Below, piece by piece: positions 35,681 to 45,658 of a DNA stretch of 64,000 nucleotides. Positions within the stretch are counted from its first letter, which is position 1. The number at the start of each line of letters is the position of its first letter. The position numbers and the translations under genes were made by a program. Origin of the DNA: Algoriphagus aquimarinus (lineage in GTDB: Bacteria > Bacteroidota > Bacteroidia > Cytophagales > Cyclobacteriaceae). Location: contig NZ_FOKK01000003.1 in assembly GCF_900112005.1 (NCBI RefSeq), positions 1-64,000 on the forward strand. The letters are read 5' to 3'. The notes under the pieces are model-generated. The model was not told the origin of the DNA and did not search any database. It saw only the letters and a program-made list of their open reading frames with translations.

Positions 35681-36904
35681 CTATTCTATGGCTTGATAAA
35701 CCAGTTGACGCATTTTTTGCTCATAGAATCCGCTGAAAGGGGCTGTTTGAGTCATGAGGATCGAGATCAAATTTTCCTTGGGATCAATAAAGAAGTAAGT
35801 ACAATAGGCGCCACTCCAATAGTATGTGCCTTCTGAACCCAAAGATTTTGCGTCTGCTAAGTCAGTCATCACTCCAAACCCGAATCCAAACCCATGACCA
35901 GCTTCTCTTTTGATGTCGCCAATCTGATTGATCGTCATGATTTCTACCGTTTTTGGACTCAAGTATCTTTTGCCATCCAATTCTCCTCCATTGCTCATCA
36001 TCAGTGCAAATCTTGCGTAGTCTTGTGCAGTGCTGAATAGGCCATTTGCACCCGCAAAAATTTTATTTCCAGTTGTTGGAGTTTGTCGAGGAGCGACAAT
36101 CAATTTCCCTGTTTCGTCATAGCTGTGTAGCGTTGCCATTCGACTAGCTTGCTCTTCATTCAGATTATACCTGGTGTCGGGCATTCCAAGTGGGTCTAAT
36201 AGCCTTTTTTGTAAAAATTCTTCTACAGTCATTCCCGAAAACACTTCGATCAATCGAGCCAAAATATCAGGTGCCGCAGAATAATACCATCGCTCCCCTG
36301 GCTGCGCATAGAGAGGAAGACCTGCATAGGTCTTTACTCGGGACTCGATATCAGCATGAGCGGTGTAATAAATTCCCTTAATTACTTCCTTATCGACCTC
36401 AGACTGACCTAAGCCATGGGATAGTCCAGCAGTATGACTCATTAACTGATGAATTCTTATAGGGGAGGCTACTGGCTCCAAACCACCGGCTGTACCCAGT
36501 TTAGCATCTTTAGCCACCATCGCATCCTTAAATTCCGGAATGTATTTGGAAAGTGGATCATTCAATAGGAAATAACCTTCTTCGTATAGCATCATAAAAG
36601 CCGTCGTGATAATTGGCTTTGTCATTGATTGTATATAGAAAATCTGATCCAGCTTCATCGCTGACTTAGATTCAATATTTGAATATCCGATTGTTTTTTC
36701 GTGTGCTTTTTCCCCATTGCTAAAGATCAAACTCACCGCTCCTGCTATTCTTCCTTGATCTACTTCGTTTTGGAGGTAGGAATCGTACCGCTCTAATCGT
36801 TCTGTTGAAAGTTTAGTTTTTTCGTGATGCAGTGTTTGGGCTAAAGCCCCATTAGCAAGAAACAGGAATGCAATAAAAAGTAATCGTAATTGATTTTTAA
36901 ACAT
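35681..36904 (-). CDS. Exported serine hydrolase, class C beta-lactamase fold
   Basis: 407 residues. Signal peptide LRLLFIAFLFLANGALAQ. The nucleophile motif S-x-x-K is SMTK (Ser93, Lys96), and WYYSAAPDILARLIEV gives the Tyr-Ser/Ala motif. Near the C-terminus HGFGFGFGV replaces the KTG box, as is usual in esterase-type members. It is probably an esterase or D-aminopeptidase-like enzyme rather than a true beta-lactamase. It has its own transcription unit. Confidence 0.9.
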   Translation of the reverse strand: MFKNQLRLLFIAFLFLANGALAQTLHHEKTKLSTERLERYDSYLQNEVDQGRIAGAVSLIFSNGEKAHEKTIGYSNIESKSAMKLDQIFYIQSMTKPIITTAFMMLYEEGYFLLNDPLSKYIPEFKDAMVAKDAKLGTAGGLEPVASPIRIHQLMSHTAGLSHGLGQSEVDKEVIKGIYYTAHADIESRVKTYAGLPLYAQPGERWYYSAAPDILARLIEVFSGMTVEEFLQKRLLDPLGMPDTRYNLNEEQASRMATLHSYDETGKLIVAPRQTPTTGNKIFAGANGLFSTAQDYARFALMMSNGGELDGKRYLSPKTVEIMTINQIGDIKREAGHGFGFGFGVMTDLADAKSLGSEGTYYWSGAYCTYFFIDPKENLISILMTQTAPFSGFYEQKMRQLVYQAIE

Positions 36905-36982
36905 GAGCTTGGATGGTTAATGTTGGAGTTTAACTTGGGTCTTTTTCTAAAATTAACATTTTCATATTCTAAAATTCAAGAA

Positions 36983-37014
36983 AAAGCCCTTTCAGAATTT
37001 TCCAAAAGGGCTTT
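36983..37014. terminator. Terminator of the DJ-1/PfpI gene
   Basis: AAAGCCCTTT (36983-36992) pairs perfectly with AAAGGGCTTT (37005-37014). It lies downstream of the minus-strand PfpI gene, with an A run that gives U on the minus strand. Confidence 0.85.
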
Positions 37015-37037
37015 CACTAGTACGAATTGATTAGCTA

Positions 37038-37613
37038 TCAAAGTGTGATTTTTGTTCCCAATATTTTCAGGAACTCACGGATCCAAGCTGGATGGCCTGG
37101 CCAAGCGGGAGAGGTAACCAAGTTGCCGTCAACATAAGCGTCGGTAGCAGGAATGTTTTGGTAATCACCACCTGCGATGGTCACTTCTGGGCCTACAGCA
37201 GGGTAAGCCGTCAGTTTCCTGCCTTTCACTACTCCTGCTGCTGTTAGTATCTGTATTCCATGGCAAACTGCAGCTACTGGCTTGTTCGTGTCAAAGAAGT
37301 GCCTCACAATCTCCAGAAGTTTCTGGTTTAACCTAAGGTATTCTGGCGCGCGACCACCGGCAATTGCCAATCCTACGTAGTCGTCCACATCTATTTGGTC
37401 AAAAGAATAGCTCAGCATAAAGTTGTGACCTGGCTTTTCGGTGTAAGTGAGATCCCCTTCAAAATCATGAATGGCGGTTTTGATGGTTTCTCCTTTTTTC
37501 TTTCCAGGGCAAACTGAATGAACTTCATAGCCCACCATTTCCAGCATCTGTACTGGTACCATTGTTTCGTAATCTTCTGCAAAATCTCCTGTGAGAAATA
37601 ATATCTTTTTCAT
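37038..37613 (-). CDS. DJ-1/PfpI-family protein
   Basis: 191 residues, single DJ-1/PfpI domain. The nucleophile elbow is AVCHGIQIL (Cys117-His118), and the conserved acidic residue lies in [10 protein letters not shown] (Glu13 or nearby). [11 protein letters not shown] is the typical family segment before it. Related proteins are glyoxalases, deglycases or intracellular proteases; which applies here is not decidable. No signal peptide. Transcribed alone. Confidence 0.9.
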   Translation of the reverse strand: MKKILFLTGDFAEDYETMVPVQMLEMVGYEVHSVCPGKKKGETIKTAIHDFEGDLTYTEKPGHNFMLSYSFDQIDVDDYVGLAIAGGRAPEYLRLNQKLLEIVRHFFDTNKPVAAVCHGIQILTAAGVVKGRKLTAYPAVGPEVTIAGGDYQNIPATDAYVDGNLVTSPAWPGHPAWIREFLKILGTKITL

Positions 37614-37911
37614 GTGTTTATAATTTATTTTTCAAGGTAATATGGAATCTTGCATTGACTAATAATCAACTCAGAGTCTGACGGTGTCATGATGCTCAAC
37701 TTCACATTCTTGAAATTAGTTGGTTTGAAAAATGAGTAGAAATCCTACCTTTTTTAACAAGACCAATTTATGAAAATGTGATCGCATTGATGTTAATAGT
37801 TCGTTAAGTTTTCCTAATGATATGAGCATTATGTCAGGATAAACTGCGATCTGTTTTTCAGCTTTCGATTTTCTGTGCAACTTATCATTTCAAACTCGAA
37901 AACGCATTCTC
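37614..37911. other. Divergent intergenic spacer
   Basis: 298 bp between divergent genes. AT-rich, with no gene or clear hairpin. It should contain the two opposing promoters. Confidence 0.4.
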
Positions 37912-38757
37912 ATGAATCATCTAGAAACTTCCTATAAAACTCATGATAACCAAGAGTTATACCTCCAAGCTTGGATGGTTGATTCGCCAAAGGCGTCGTT
38001 GCTCCTTGTTCATGGACTAGGAGAGCATAGTTCTAGGTATTTGCCTTTGGTAGAAAAGCTGAATGCTGCAGGTGTTTCTATTTTTACTTTTGATGGGAGG
38101 GGGCACGGGAAATCAGCAGCCGGTAAGCCAACTGCTTATTTTGAATCTTATGAAGATTACCTGAAAGATATTGATGCCTTATATGGGAAGGTGAAAAGCT
38201 ACGTTCCTGGAGTTCCAGTGTTTATTTATGGGCATAGTATGGGTGGTGGATTAGTAGCTGCTTACGCATTGAAATATCAGCCAGAAACTGCAGGAATGAT
38301 CATGAGTTCCCCCGCGATAAAACCAGCAGAAGGCACATCTATTCTTTTGATTGCAGTTTCTAGTCTTGTGAGTAAGTATTTTCCGAGATTGAAAGCATTA
38401 CAACTTGATGCCCAAAAAATATCCAGAATTCCTGCTGAAGTGGAAAAATACCTGAATGATCCCTTAGTATACACGGAAGCTATTCCGGCAAGAACAGGAT
38501 ATGAGTTGCTTCAAATGATGCGTTTTATTCAAGAAAATGCTTCCAATTTTTCCCTTCCATTTTTGCTAATGCATGGGACTGATGATGGACTGACCAATCC
38601 CAAAGGATCTGAATTGCTTTTCGAGAAAGCTAAATCATCGGATAAAACCCTAAAGATTTTCCCAGGTGCCTACCATGAATTAATCAATGACTTGGATCGA
38701 GAAGAGGTGATGAACCTGATTGTGAATTGGATAGAAATGCGTATTCCTGAATCTTAA
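37912..38757 (+). CDS. Alpha/beta hydrolase, monoacylglycerol-lipase-like
   Basis: 281 residues, cytoplasmic. VHGLGEHSSRYLPLVEKLNAAG is the start of the Hydrolase_4 domain. The nucleophile is YGHSMGGG (Ser109). The Asp lies in MHGTDDGLTNP and the His in GAYHELINDLDREEV. All triad residues are present. The closest known class is monoacylglycerol lipase or lysophospholipase. It is convergent with the VOC gene 10 bp away and has no partner gene. Confidence 0.9.
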   Translation: MNHLETSYKTHDNQELYLQAWMVDSPKASLLLVHGLGEHSSRYLPLVEKLNAAGVSIFTFDGRGHGKSAAGKPTAYFESYEDYLKDIDALYGKVKSYVPGVPVFIYGHSMGGGLVAAYALKYQPETAGMIMSSPAIKPAEGTSILLIAVSSLVSKYFPRLKALQLDAQKISRIPAEVEKYLNDPLVYTEAIPARTGYELLQMMRFIQENASNFSLPFLLMHGTDDGLTNPKGSELLFEKAKSSDKTLKIFPGAYHELINDLDREEVMNLIVNWIEMRIPES

Positions 38758-38766
38758 ATTAATAGA

Positions 38767-39258
38767 TTATATCTCTGCCATCAATCCATTGATGTCCAGT
38801 TGTCTGGTGTACATGTTAATGCTACCATCAGGATTTAATGGCCATTCTTCTTTAGGCCTATCCCAATATAGTTCGACTCCATTTTCATCTGGATCATCTA
38901 GGTACAAGGCTTCTGAAACCCCATGATCCGCAGCACCGGTCAAAGGGTAGTTGGCATCCATTAGTCTTTTCAATAGAACCGCTAGATCCCGTCTTGTGGG
39001 TAAAACTATAGCAGTATGAAACAGTCCTGCCGTATTCTTCGGTGCTGGTTTTCCTCCTTTGCTCTGCCAGGTATTCAGACCGATATGATGATGATATCCT
39101 CCTGCGGAAATAAATGCGGCATCTTGGCCGTACATGGTGACTAGTTCAAAGCCAAGCAACGTTTGATAGAAATCTAAGGACTTTTGAAGGTCTGTTACTT
39201 TCAAATGAATATGACCAATGCGCGTTTTTGCTGGGATTCTATAGTGAGGATCGGACAT
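38767..39258 (-). CDS. VOC-family (glyoxalase/extradiol dioxygenase fold) protein
   Basis: 163 residues. IGHIHLKVTDLQKSLDFYQTLLGFELV begins the first beta-alpha-beta-beta-beta unit (metal His in HIHL). Then GGYHHHIGLNTWQSKGG, and the second unit LFHTAIVLPTRRDLAVLLKRL ends in YLDDPDENGVELYWDRP (metal Glu). This order resembles catechol 2,3-dioxygenase-like VOC proteins found in many Bacteroidetes and Firmicutes. Metal ligands are in place. Substrate unknown. There is no dedicated catabolic cluster around it. Confidence 0.88.
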   Translation of the reverse strand: MSDPHYRIPAKTRIGHIHLKVTDLQKSLDFYQTLLGFELVTMYGQDAAFISAGGYHHHIGLNTWQSKGGKPAPKNTAGLFHTAIVLPTRRDLAVLLKRLMDANYPLTGAADHGVSEALYLDDPDENGVELYWDRPKEEWPLNPDGSINMYTRQLDINGLMAEI

Positions 39259-39474
39259 TCTGTATGAGGATTTGGATGGTGATTAAATGAGAAAAATGAT
39301 GAATTTTCCAACGTTAAACAAAACAACTTAATATGAATATAAATCAAGTAGTTAAATTAATTGAGATGAATTTATAATTCATGCTTTTTTTCGGTAGAAT
39401 TATTTTGTGTCAATGTAAAGTAGAAGGAAGTTATTCCGACAATTTTCGTCAATACTAAAATAATTTTGCTACGA

Positions 39475-39500
39475 AACTAAGATGCCTCCTTATCTTAGTT
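39475..39500. promoter_or_regulatory. Perfect 9-bp inverted repeat upstream of the AddAB-like operon
   Basis: AACTAAGAT (39475-39483) and ATCTTAGTT (39492-39500) are exact inverted repeats 8 bp apart, ending 16 bp before the start codon. TATCTTAG within the right arm resembles a -7 box (7 of 8), so the site could be an operator. It could equally form a leader hairpin. Confidence 0.4.
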
Positions 39501-39516
39501 CCAATACTTTTTACCT

Positions 39517-42500
39517 ATGGATCAGAAACCTTTCATCATTTACAAATCCTCTGCTGGCTCGGGCAAGACCTACACGCTGACGCTGGAGTATCTCAAACTT
39601 GCACTGCAAAGTCCTCATGCTTTTAAATCGATTTTGGCGGTAACCTTTACCAATAAAGCTACTCAAGAAATGAAGGAGCGGATTGTGGAGGAGCTGAAAA
39701 GGCTTCGAAATCAAGTGAATCCGGATGAAAAAATGGATTGCGAATTGATGAATTCGCTCGGTGTTGATGAAGCAGGTCTAAAACTATTGGCTCAGCAGAC
39801 GCTCACTGCAATTCTTCATGATTATGGAAGATTCTCCGTCAGCACCATCGATAGTTTCTTCCAAAAAGTGGTGAGAGCTTTTGCGAGAGAGATAGATTTG
39901 AATGCCAAATTTGATGTGGAATTGGATCAATTGGCAGTGCTGGAGCGCGTAGTAGATCGGGTAGTGATGCTGGTAATGGAGGATGAATTTCTACACAAGT
40001 GGCTGGTGGATTATGCCTATGAGCAAATCCAAAATGGAAAATCCTGGGACATAAGACGCAATATCCGTGGTCTTGGTCAGCAGATTTTTCAGGAAGATTT
40101 TAAGAAATACTCTCCTGAAATTAAGGAGTTTCTGAAGGATAAGGAAAACATCACTTTACTACAATCTTTTGTCCGAGAGCGTAAAAATGAGATTGTCAAA
40201 ATTTCAAAGGAACTAGGAAGCCAAGCTGATTCAATTCGCATTTCAAATGGGTTGGAATGGACAGACTTTAATAGAGGATTTATCAAAGTACTTGACAAGC
40301 TTGGAGATCGAACTAATCCACTTCCTGAGCTTACCCCGGCGACACTAGCCAAAATTGATAACCCCGAAAGCTGGCATACCAAAACGAGTAAGCAAACCGA
40401 TGCTATTCTATCTGCTTACGATCAAGGCTTAAATCAAATCTTGCATCAGATTCTGGCATTGACAGGTAAGTGGAATACGCTGCAAGCCATTGCCAAAAAT
40501 AGTTACGTTTATGGGGTTTTCAGGAATCTCCTAGACGAACTTACGCTGATCAAAGACGAGGAAAATATTCTACTTATCTCTGATGCGAATGAATTTCTAA
40601 AGGAAATCACCAAAGGAAATGATACACCTTTCATCTATGAAAAAGTAGGGAATCAATATAAAAACTACCTGATTGACGAGTTTCAAGATACCTCGGGGTT
40701 TCAATGGGATAGTTTCAAACCCTTGCTAGAAAACTCGCTTGGTCAAGGTCAGACCAACTTGCTGGTAGGCGATGTGAAGCAATCGATCTATCGCTGGCGC
40801 GGTGGAGAGATGAAATTGTTGCTTTCGCAGGTGGAGGATGAAATAGGAAAGAACAGCATACAATTGGAGAATTTGGACACAAATTTCCGTAGCCTTCCCA
40901 ATATTATCAATTTCAACAACGCGGTTTTTAAAGCTCTGCCTCATGCAATGGAGCAGGTTTTAAGCTCAAGTTATGGTGTGGAAGATCCACGGATTCTAAC
41001 CCAGGCTTATTCAGATTCCTTTCAGAAGATTTCCCCGAAAAAGGAAAAGTCCGCATTCAAGGGAAAGGTCAAACTGGAATTCATCGATCCTAAAGATGAA
41101 GAAGAGGAGGGTAATTTCGACGAGGTTGTTCTATCAAAATTGCCTGACTTGGTTATGGAATTGCAGGATCATGGATATGAGCTGGAGGATATCGCTTTTC
41201 TCGTTAGAAGGAAATCTGAGGGCGAGGCGATAGCGGATTGCATGATGAGCTATGCTGCGGAGCACCCAGAGAGCTCTTACAGCTTCGATGTGCTTTCGGA
41301 TGAGTCTATGTATCTAAACAAGGCAGCTTCGGTGAAAGCGCTTGTTTCTGGCTTCAATTACTTGCACAATCCAGCCGATAAAGTTCAGTATAAAACCATG
41401 TGGTATTACCTGGCTGTGCTAATGGATGCTCCGGTTGATCACGAATTGTTTGCTTTGGATAAAATGCCAGCCTTTTTGGAGGAGCAGGTTAAGCAATTCA
41501 AAGAAAAGGAAATTTTGATGCTTCAGCTGCCTCTGATGGAGGCTTTGGAGGAGTTGATCAAAGTTCTTGGACTGATGGAGTTGGGACTTGAGAAGGCTTA
41601 TATCTCAGGATTCAAAGAAGCAGTTTATGACTTCACTGCGAACAATCGGGCAGATCTGAGCGGTTTCTTGGAATGGTGGGAAATCAATCAGACGAAGCGA
41701 ACTGTCAAAATTCCAGATGGTCATAATGCCATGCGGATTCTGACGATTCACAAGTCAAAAGGCCTGCAGTTTAAAGTGGTGGTGATGCCATTTCTGAAGT
41801 GGACTATCTTTGATATCAGCAAAGGCAATGTGGTTTGGTCTCCATTTGAAGACCGAGAGAAAGGGCTTTCTGCTATCATTCCGCTGACGCTAAGCGGGGA
41901 TTTAGCCAATTCTGACTTCAGTGCAACTTATGCTGAGGAAGCGACCATGGCTTATCTAGACAGCTTAAATATGCTGTATGTGGCGCTGACAAGAGCTGAG
42001 GATGTCTTTTTTGGTTTTATTCCCTACAAGGAAAAAATCGGATCACAGAATACGATGGAAATTCAGCTTCAGAAATTGGTACAATCCCATAACGATCCAG
42101 AATCTAACTTGAGCTTGATTTCTCATTATGACTCAGAGTCAAAAGTATTTGAGTTTGGTGATTGGCCTGAAAGCCAGGTGAAAACCCTGCATCCTAAGAA
42201 ATCTCCAGAACTTCGCTGGGCATATAAAAATTGGGCTGAAGTGCTCACACTCAAGAAATATGCAGTTGATTTTTCGATGGAAGGCATGGAGCAGCGGAAG
42301 AAGCAGAAGTTTGGCTTGATCGTGCATGAGATCTTGGAATTGTCTGCCGACAAAGCTTCTGCGCTACAGAATTTGCAGTCATTTTATTTTGAAGGAAGAT
42401 TGAACGAGGAAGAAAAGCAGCTGGTAGAACGACAATTAGATCATCTATTCACAGATTCGCTTTTTGCTTCATGGTTCGGCAGCAAAGGCATTTTATTGGC

Positions 42501-42726
42501 TGAGCAGGGAATTCTTCTTCCTGGAGGAAAGCAGAAACGGCCAGATCGGATTATTCTAAATGAAGACGAAGCAGTAATCGTGGATTTTAAAACGGGTGAG
42601 GCTCAAAGTCGCTACGCGAATCAAGTGAGAGAATACATGTCATTGGTGGCAACACTATCTCAGAAGCAAACGAAAGGCTATTTATGTTATTTAGAAACAG
42701 GAGTAATCGAGGAAGTCTATGCATAG
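39517..42726 (+). CDS. addA: AddA-type UvrD-like helicase/nuclease
   Basis: 1069 residues. Superfamily 1A helicase: Walker A SSAGSGKTYTL (11-21), VTFTNKATQEMKERI, DEFQDTSGFQWDSF (motif II), GDVKQSIYRWRGGE (motif III), ILTIHKSKGLQFKVVVMPF (motif V) and LYVALTRAEDV (motif VI). The C-terminus has VHEILEL and then PDRIILNEDEAVIVDFKTGE, a PD-(D/E)XK nuclease with Asp and D-x-K. It is the helicase subunit of a RecBCD/AddAB-like double-strand break resection complex. The next gene overlaps it by 8 bp and encodes the AddB-like subunit. Confidence 0.88.
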   Translation: MDQKPFIIYKSSAGSGKTYTLTLEYLKLALQSPHAFKSILAVTFTNKATQEMKERIVEELKRLRNQVNPDEKMDCELMNSLGVDEAGLKLLAQQTLTAILHDYGRFSVSTIDSFFQKVVRAFAREIDLNAKFDVELDQLAVLERVVDRVVMLVMEDEFLHKWLVDYAYEQIQNGKSWDIRRNIRGLGQQIFQEDFKKYSPEIKEFLKDKENITLLQSFVRERKNEIVKISKELGSQADSIRISNGLEWTDFNRGFIKVLDKLGDRTNPLPELTPATLAKIDNPESWHTKTSKQTDAILSAYDQGLNQILHQILALTGKWNTLQAIAKNSYVYGVFRNLLDELTLIKDEENILLISDANEFLKEITKGNDTPFIYEKVGNQYKNYLIDEFQDTSGFQWDSFKPLLENSLGQGQTNLLVGDVKQSIYRWRGGEMKLLLSQVEDEIGKNSIQLENLDTNFRSLPNIINFNNAVFKALPHAMEQVLSSSYGVEDPRILTQAYSDSFQKISPKKEKSAFKGKVKLEFIDPKDEEEEGNFDEVVLSKLPDLVMELQDHGYELEDIAFLVRRKSEGEAIADCMMSYAAEHPESSYSFDVLSDESMYLNKAASVKALVSGFNYLHNPADKVQYKTMWYYLAVLMDAPVDHELFALDKMPAFLEEQVKQFKEKEILMLQLPLMEALEELIKVLGLMELGLEKAYISGFKEAVYDFTANNRADLSGFLEWWEINQTKRTVKIPDGHNAMRILTIHKSKGLQFKVVVMPFLKWTIFDISKGNVVWSPFEDREKGLSAIIPLTLSGDLANSDFSATYAEEATMAYLDSLNMLYVALTRAEDVFFGFIPYKEKIGSQNTMEIQLQKLVQSHNDPESNLSLISHYDSESKVFEFGDWPESQVKTLHPKKSPELRWAYKNWAEVLTLKKYAVDFSMEGMEQRKKQKFGLIVHEILELSADKASALQNLQSFYFEGRLNEEEKQLVERQLDHLFTDSLFASWFGSKGILLAEQGILLPGGKQKRPDRIILNEDEAVIVDFKTGEAQSRYANQVREYMSLVATLSQKQTKGYLCYLETGVIEEVYA

Positions 42727-45586
42727 TTTTTTAAGAAATACAGCAAAAGAGATCCTCGAAAGCGGAGTTGATCTGCAAAAAGTTACCATCGTTTTGCCGA
42801 ATAGGAGAGCGGGATTGTTTTTTACCCAGCATCTGGGAAGTTTGATCAGCGAACCGACTTGGATGCCCGAGGTGAAAACTATCGAAGAGATATTCTATGA
42901 CCTGGCAGGAAATCGACCTGCTGATGATTTGACCTTGATATTTGAATTGTATCGAGTGTATCAGGACCTCAGCCCAGAGGCCGAGACTTTTGATCGTTAT
43001 TATTTCTGGGGAGAAATGATCCTTAAAGATTTCAATGATGTGGATCAGTTCATGGCGAATGCAGGTAAACTTTACCATCATTTGTCTGAAATCAAGGAAT
43101 TGGAGTCAGACTTGAGTTTTCTGACCGAGAGTCAGATCGCATTGATTCGGCAATTTTGGTCATCATTTGTGAATCAGGATAGGGATCATCAGGAGAAATT
43201 TTTGAAGTTCTGGCAATTGCTCAGTCCACTTTATACAAGTTTCCAAGCTTCACTTGCCGTATCTGGCTTGGCCTATTCTGGGATGCTGTATAGAAAAGTA
43301 GCAGAATCGCTGGATAATATTCCTCGTCCTGAGAAAGTGCATCATTTTGTTGGTTTCAATGCCTTCACGGGAACTGAGGAGGCTTTGATCAAGCATTACA
43401 TTACCGTTTTTGGCGCTAAGATTTACTGGGATATTGATGGGTATTATTTAGACGATAAAGTGCAAGAGGCTGGTTTGTTTTTCCGTGATTATCAGAAAGA
43501 CAAGATCTTTGGGCCCACTTTTCCAGAACATATTCCTACGCAGATTGATGATCGCAAGGCTCGCATCAAGACCTATGCAACACCTCTGAAGACCAATCAG
43601 GCGAATTTGGTAGGTTCTATTTTGGAGAAAATTCCAGCTGGTGAAGCTTGGGAGGAGACAGTTGTGATTTTGCCAGATGAACAGATGCTCTTTCCTGTGC
43701 TACATACACTACCGGAGCAAGTGGATAAGGTGAATGTGACCATGGGGTATCCAGTGAAAAATGCGCCTGTTTATTCCTTTTTGGAAGCAGTATTGGAGAT
43801 GCAGCGATACATCAAAGAAGAAGATGGTAAGCTGTTGTTTTACCACACTGCGGTCAAGAACCTATTGAGTTCAATCTACCTAAAAAGCGTCAATCCAGGC
43901 TTTGCCGAGGAGTTGATGGCAGAAATGCAGCTTTTGAACCAGATTCATGTTTCCGCAGAAAAGCTACATAAAGGTGGTGAGCTGTATCAGTTGATCTTCC
44001 AGAAGTTGGAGAACGACTCCCTATTTTCCTATCTGGCTAAGCTGATGGAAGCTCTGGCTGAGCGATTGAAAGATGAGCCTCTGCAGCGTTCTTATTTGTA
44101 TCAATGCTTCAAGCAGCTGACCAGATTGCGTGAGATTTTTGCAGGACAGGATATTCTTACGATTAATCGGGAGTTTTTCATCCGACTTTTCCGCCAAGTT
44201 TTCAGAGAAGTTAAATTGCCTTTTGAGGGCGAACCACTTCAAGGTTTGCAAATCATGGGTGTGCTGGAATCCCGAAATCTTGACTTCAAGCGAGTGATCA
44301 TTTGCAATATGAATGAGGATAGTTTTCCGCCTTCCGCAGGGCTGAATTCCATGATTCCTTTCAATATTCGCAAAGCCTTTGGCCTGCCAGTGCAGGAGCA
44401 GAATGACTCTATCTATGCTTATACCTTCTATAGGTTGTTGCACAGTGCGGAGGAAGTTCACATGATTTATACTACGGCTTCGGATCAAGGAAAAGCAGGT
44501 GAAAAGAGCCGCTACATGCAGCAAATGGGAGTGGAGCTTGGAAGAGAGATGGAGGAGGAGGTGGTATTTATACCAATCGATCAGAAATCTCCCGAATCCA
44601 TTACCATTCAAAAGGATGCAGAAGTTCTAGGCTTGTTGGATAAGTATCTGATCGATGAGCATGGTCAATCGAAGACTTCCTTTTCGCCTTCTGCCATAAG
44701 TGTATTCTTGGATTGTAGGTTGAAATTCTACCTTCAGTATCTCGCCAATATTCAGGAAAAGCAGGAGGTAAGCGAGGAAATCGATGCGGCTGTTTTTGGG
44801 AATCTTGCTCACTTGAGCATGGAAATTTTGTATCAGGATTTTGCGAAGCGTAAGAATAGAACTTTGCTGGAGAAGTCAGATTTCGAGGAGTTGAATAAGG
44901 CTTGGGTATTTCCGGCTATTGAAAAAGCCATCCGTCAGTTTTATCATTTGGAGGGTGAAGCCGACACTAAACTCAATGGACAAATGGCTATCGCGCGTGA
45001 TGTGCTTCAGAAATACTTGCATCAAATTTTGAAAATCGATGAGGCTTCGGCTCCATTCAAGTTGATTTCTCTAGAGAAGGAGAGAAAATATACAGCAGGC
45101 TTGAAGATTGAAACTGCAGCTGGAGCTCAAACAGTGTCACTAAAGGGAATTATTGACCGAGTGGATGAGCACAATGGCTCGGTGAGGCTGATCGATTACA
45201 AATCAGGTCAGGACAATAAGACCTTTCCTGATGTGGAATCACTGTTTGATCGGGAGCATAAATCGAGGAATAAAGCCGCGATGCAAACCATGTTTTATGG
45301 TTTGATCTATCAGGCCACTGTTCCTGAAAATACCCTGCCTTTAAAACCTACAATCTTTAATCTTCGGGAGATGTTTGGCGATGATTTCAATCCTTACCTG
45401 CAAATCAAACTTCCCAGAGCAAAACAGGGTGTCGAAGTAAATGATTACAGGCAGTTTGAGGATGAATACAAGGTTGGATTAAAATCACTTTTGGAGGATA
45501 TCTACAATCCAGAAATTCCTTTCGACCAAACCGATGATTTGAAAAAATGTGGGTATTGTCCTTATAAGGAGATTTGTGGGAGGTAA
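42719..45586 (+). CDS. addB: AddB-type PD-(D/E)XK nuclease with Fe-S cluster
   Basis: 955 residues. The N-terminal part is a degenerate helicase (TIVLPNRRAGLFFTQHLG), with RVIICNMNEDSFPP near 530. The C-terminus is a nuclease: FGNLAHLSMEIL, then KGIIDRVDEHNGSVRLIDYKSGQ. Four cysteines fit an AddB iron-sulfur staple: Cys666 in FLDCRLKFYLQYL, and Cys944, Cys947 and Cys953 in KKCGYCPYKEICGR. All are present, so the nuclease domain should be stable and active. Partner of the upstream gene, with overlapping start. Bacteroidetes versions are diverged from Bacillus AddB but share the architecture. Confidence 0.88.
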   Translation: MHSFLRNTAKEILESGVDLQKVTIVLPNRRAGLFFTQHLGSLISEPTWMPEVKTIEEIFYDLAGNRPADDLTLIFELYRVYQDLSPEAETFDRYYFWGEMILKDFNDVDQFMANAGKLYHHLSEIKELESDLSFLTESQIALIRQFWSSFVNQDRDHQEKFLKFWQLLSPLYTSFQASLAVSGLAYSGMLYRKVAESLDNIPRPEKVHHFVGFNAFTGTEEALIKHYITVFGAKIYWDIDGYYLDDKVQEAGLFFRDYQKDKIFGPTFPEHIPTQIDDRKARIKTYATPLKTNQANLVGSILEKIPAGEAWEETVVILPDEQMLFPVLHTLPEQVDKVNVTMGYPVKNAPVYSFLEAVLEMQRYIKEEDGKLLFYHTAVKNLLSSIYLKSVNPGFAEELMAEMQLLNQIHVSAEKLHKGGELYQLIFQKLENDSLFSYLAKLMEALAERLKDEPLQRSYLYQCFKQLTRLREIFAGQDILTINREFFIRLFRQVFREVKLPFEGEPLQGLQIMGVLESRNLDFKRVIICNMNEDSFPPSAGLNSMIPFNIRKAFGLPVQEQNDSIYAYTFYRLLHSAEEVHMIYTTASDQGKAGEKSRYMQQMGVELGREMEEEVVFIPIDQKSPESITIQKDAEVLGLLDKYLIDEHGQSKTSFSPSAISVFLDCRLKFYLQYLANIQEKQEVSEEIDAAVFGNLAHLSMEILYQDFAKRKNRTLLEKSDFEELNKAWVFPAIEKAIRQFYHLEGEADTKLNGQMAIARDVLQKYLHQILKIDEASAPFKLISLEKERKYTAGLKIETAAGAQTVSLKGIIDRVDEHNGSVRLIDYKSGQDNKTFPDVESLFDREHKSRNKAAMQTMFYGLIYQATVPENTLPLKPTIFNLREMFGDDFNPYLQIKLPRAKQGVEVNDYRQFEDEYKVGLKSLLEDIYNPEIPFDQTDDLKKCGYCPYKEICGR

Positions 45587-45658
45587 ATAAATTTCAGGGT
45601 ATACGTTCAGTAAGTTCTCCTCAAATTTGTTTAATGGCTTAGTGCAGGAGAATAAGAG

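Noticed and set aside
35681..36904. Antibiotic-resistance beta-lactamase
   Set aside because: The S-x-x-K and Tyr motifs are shared with many esterases, and the third box is HGFGFG rather than KTG.
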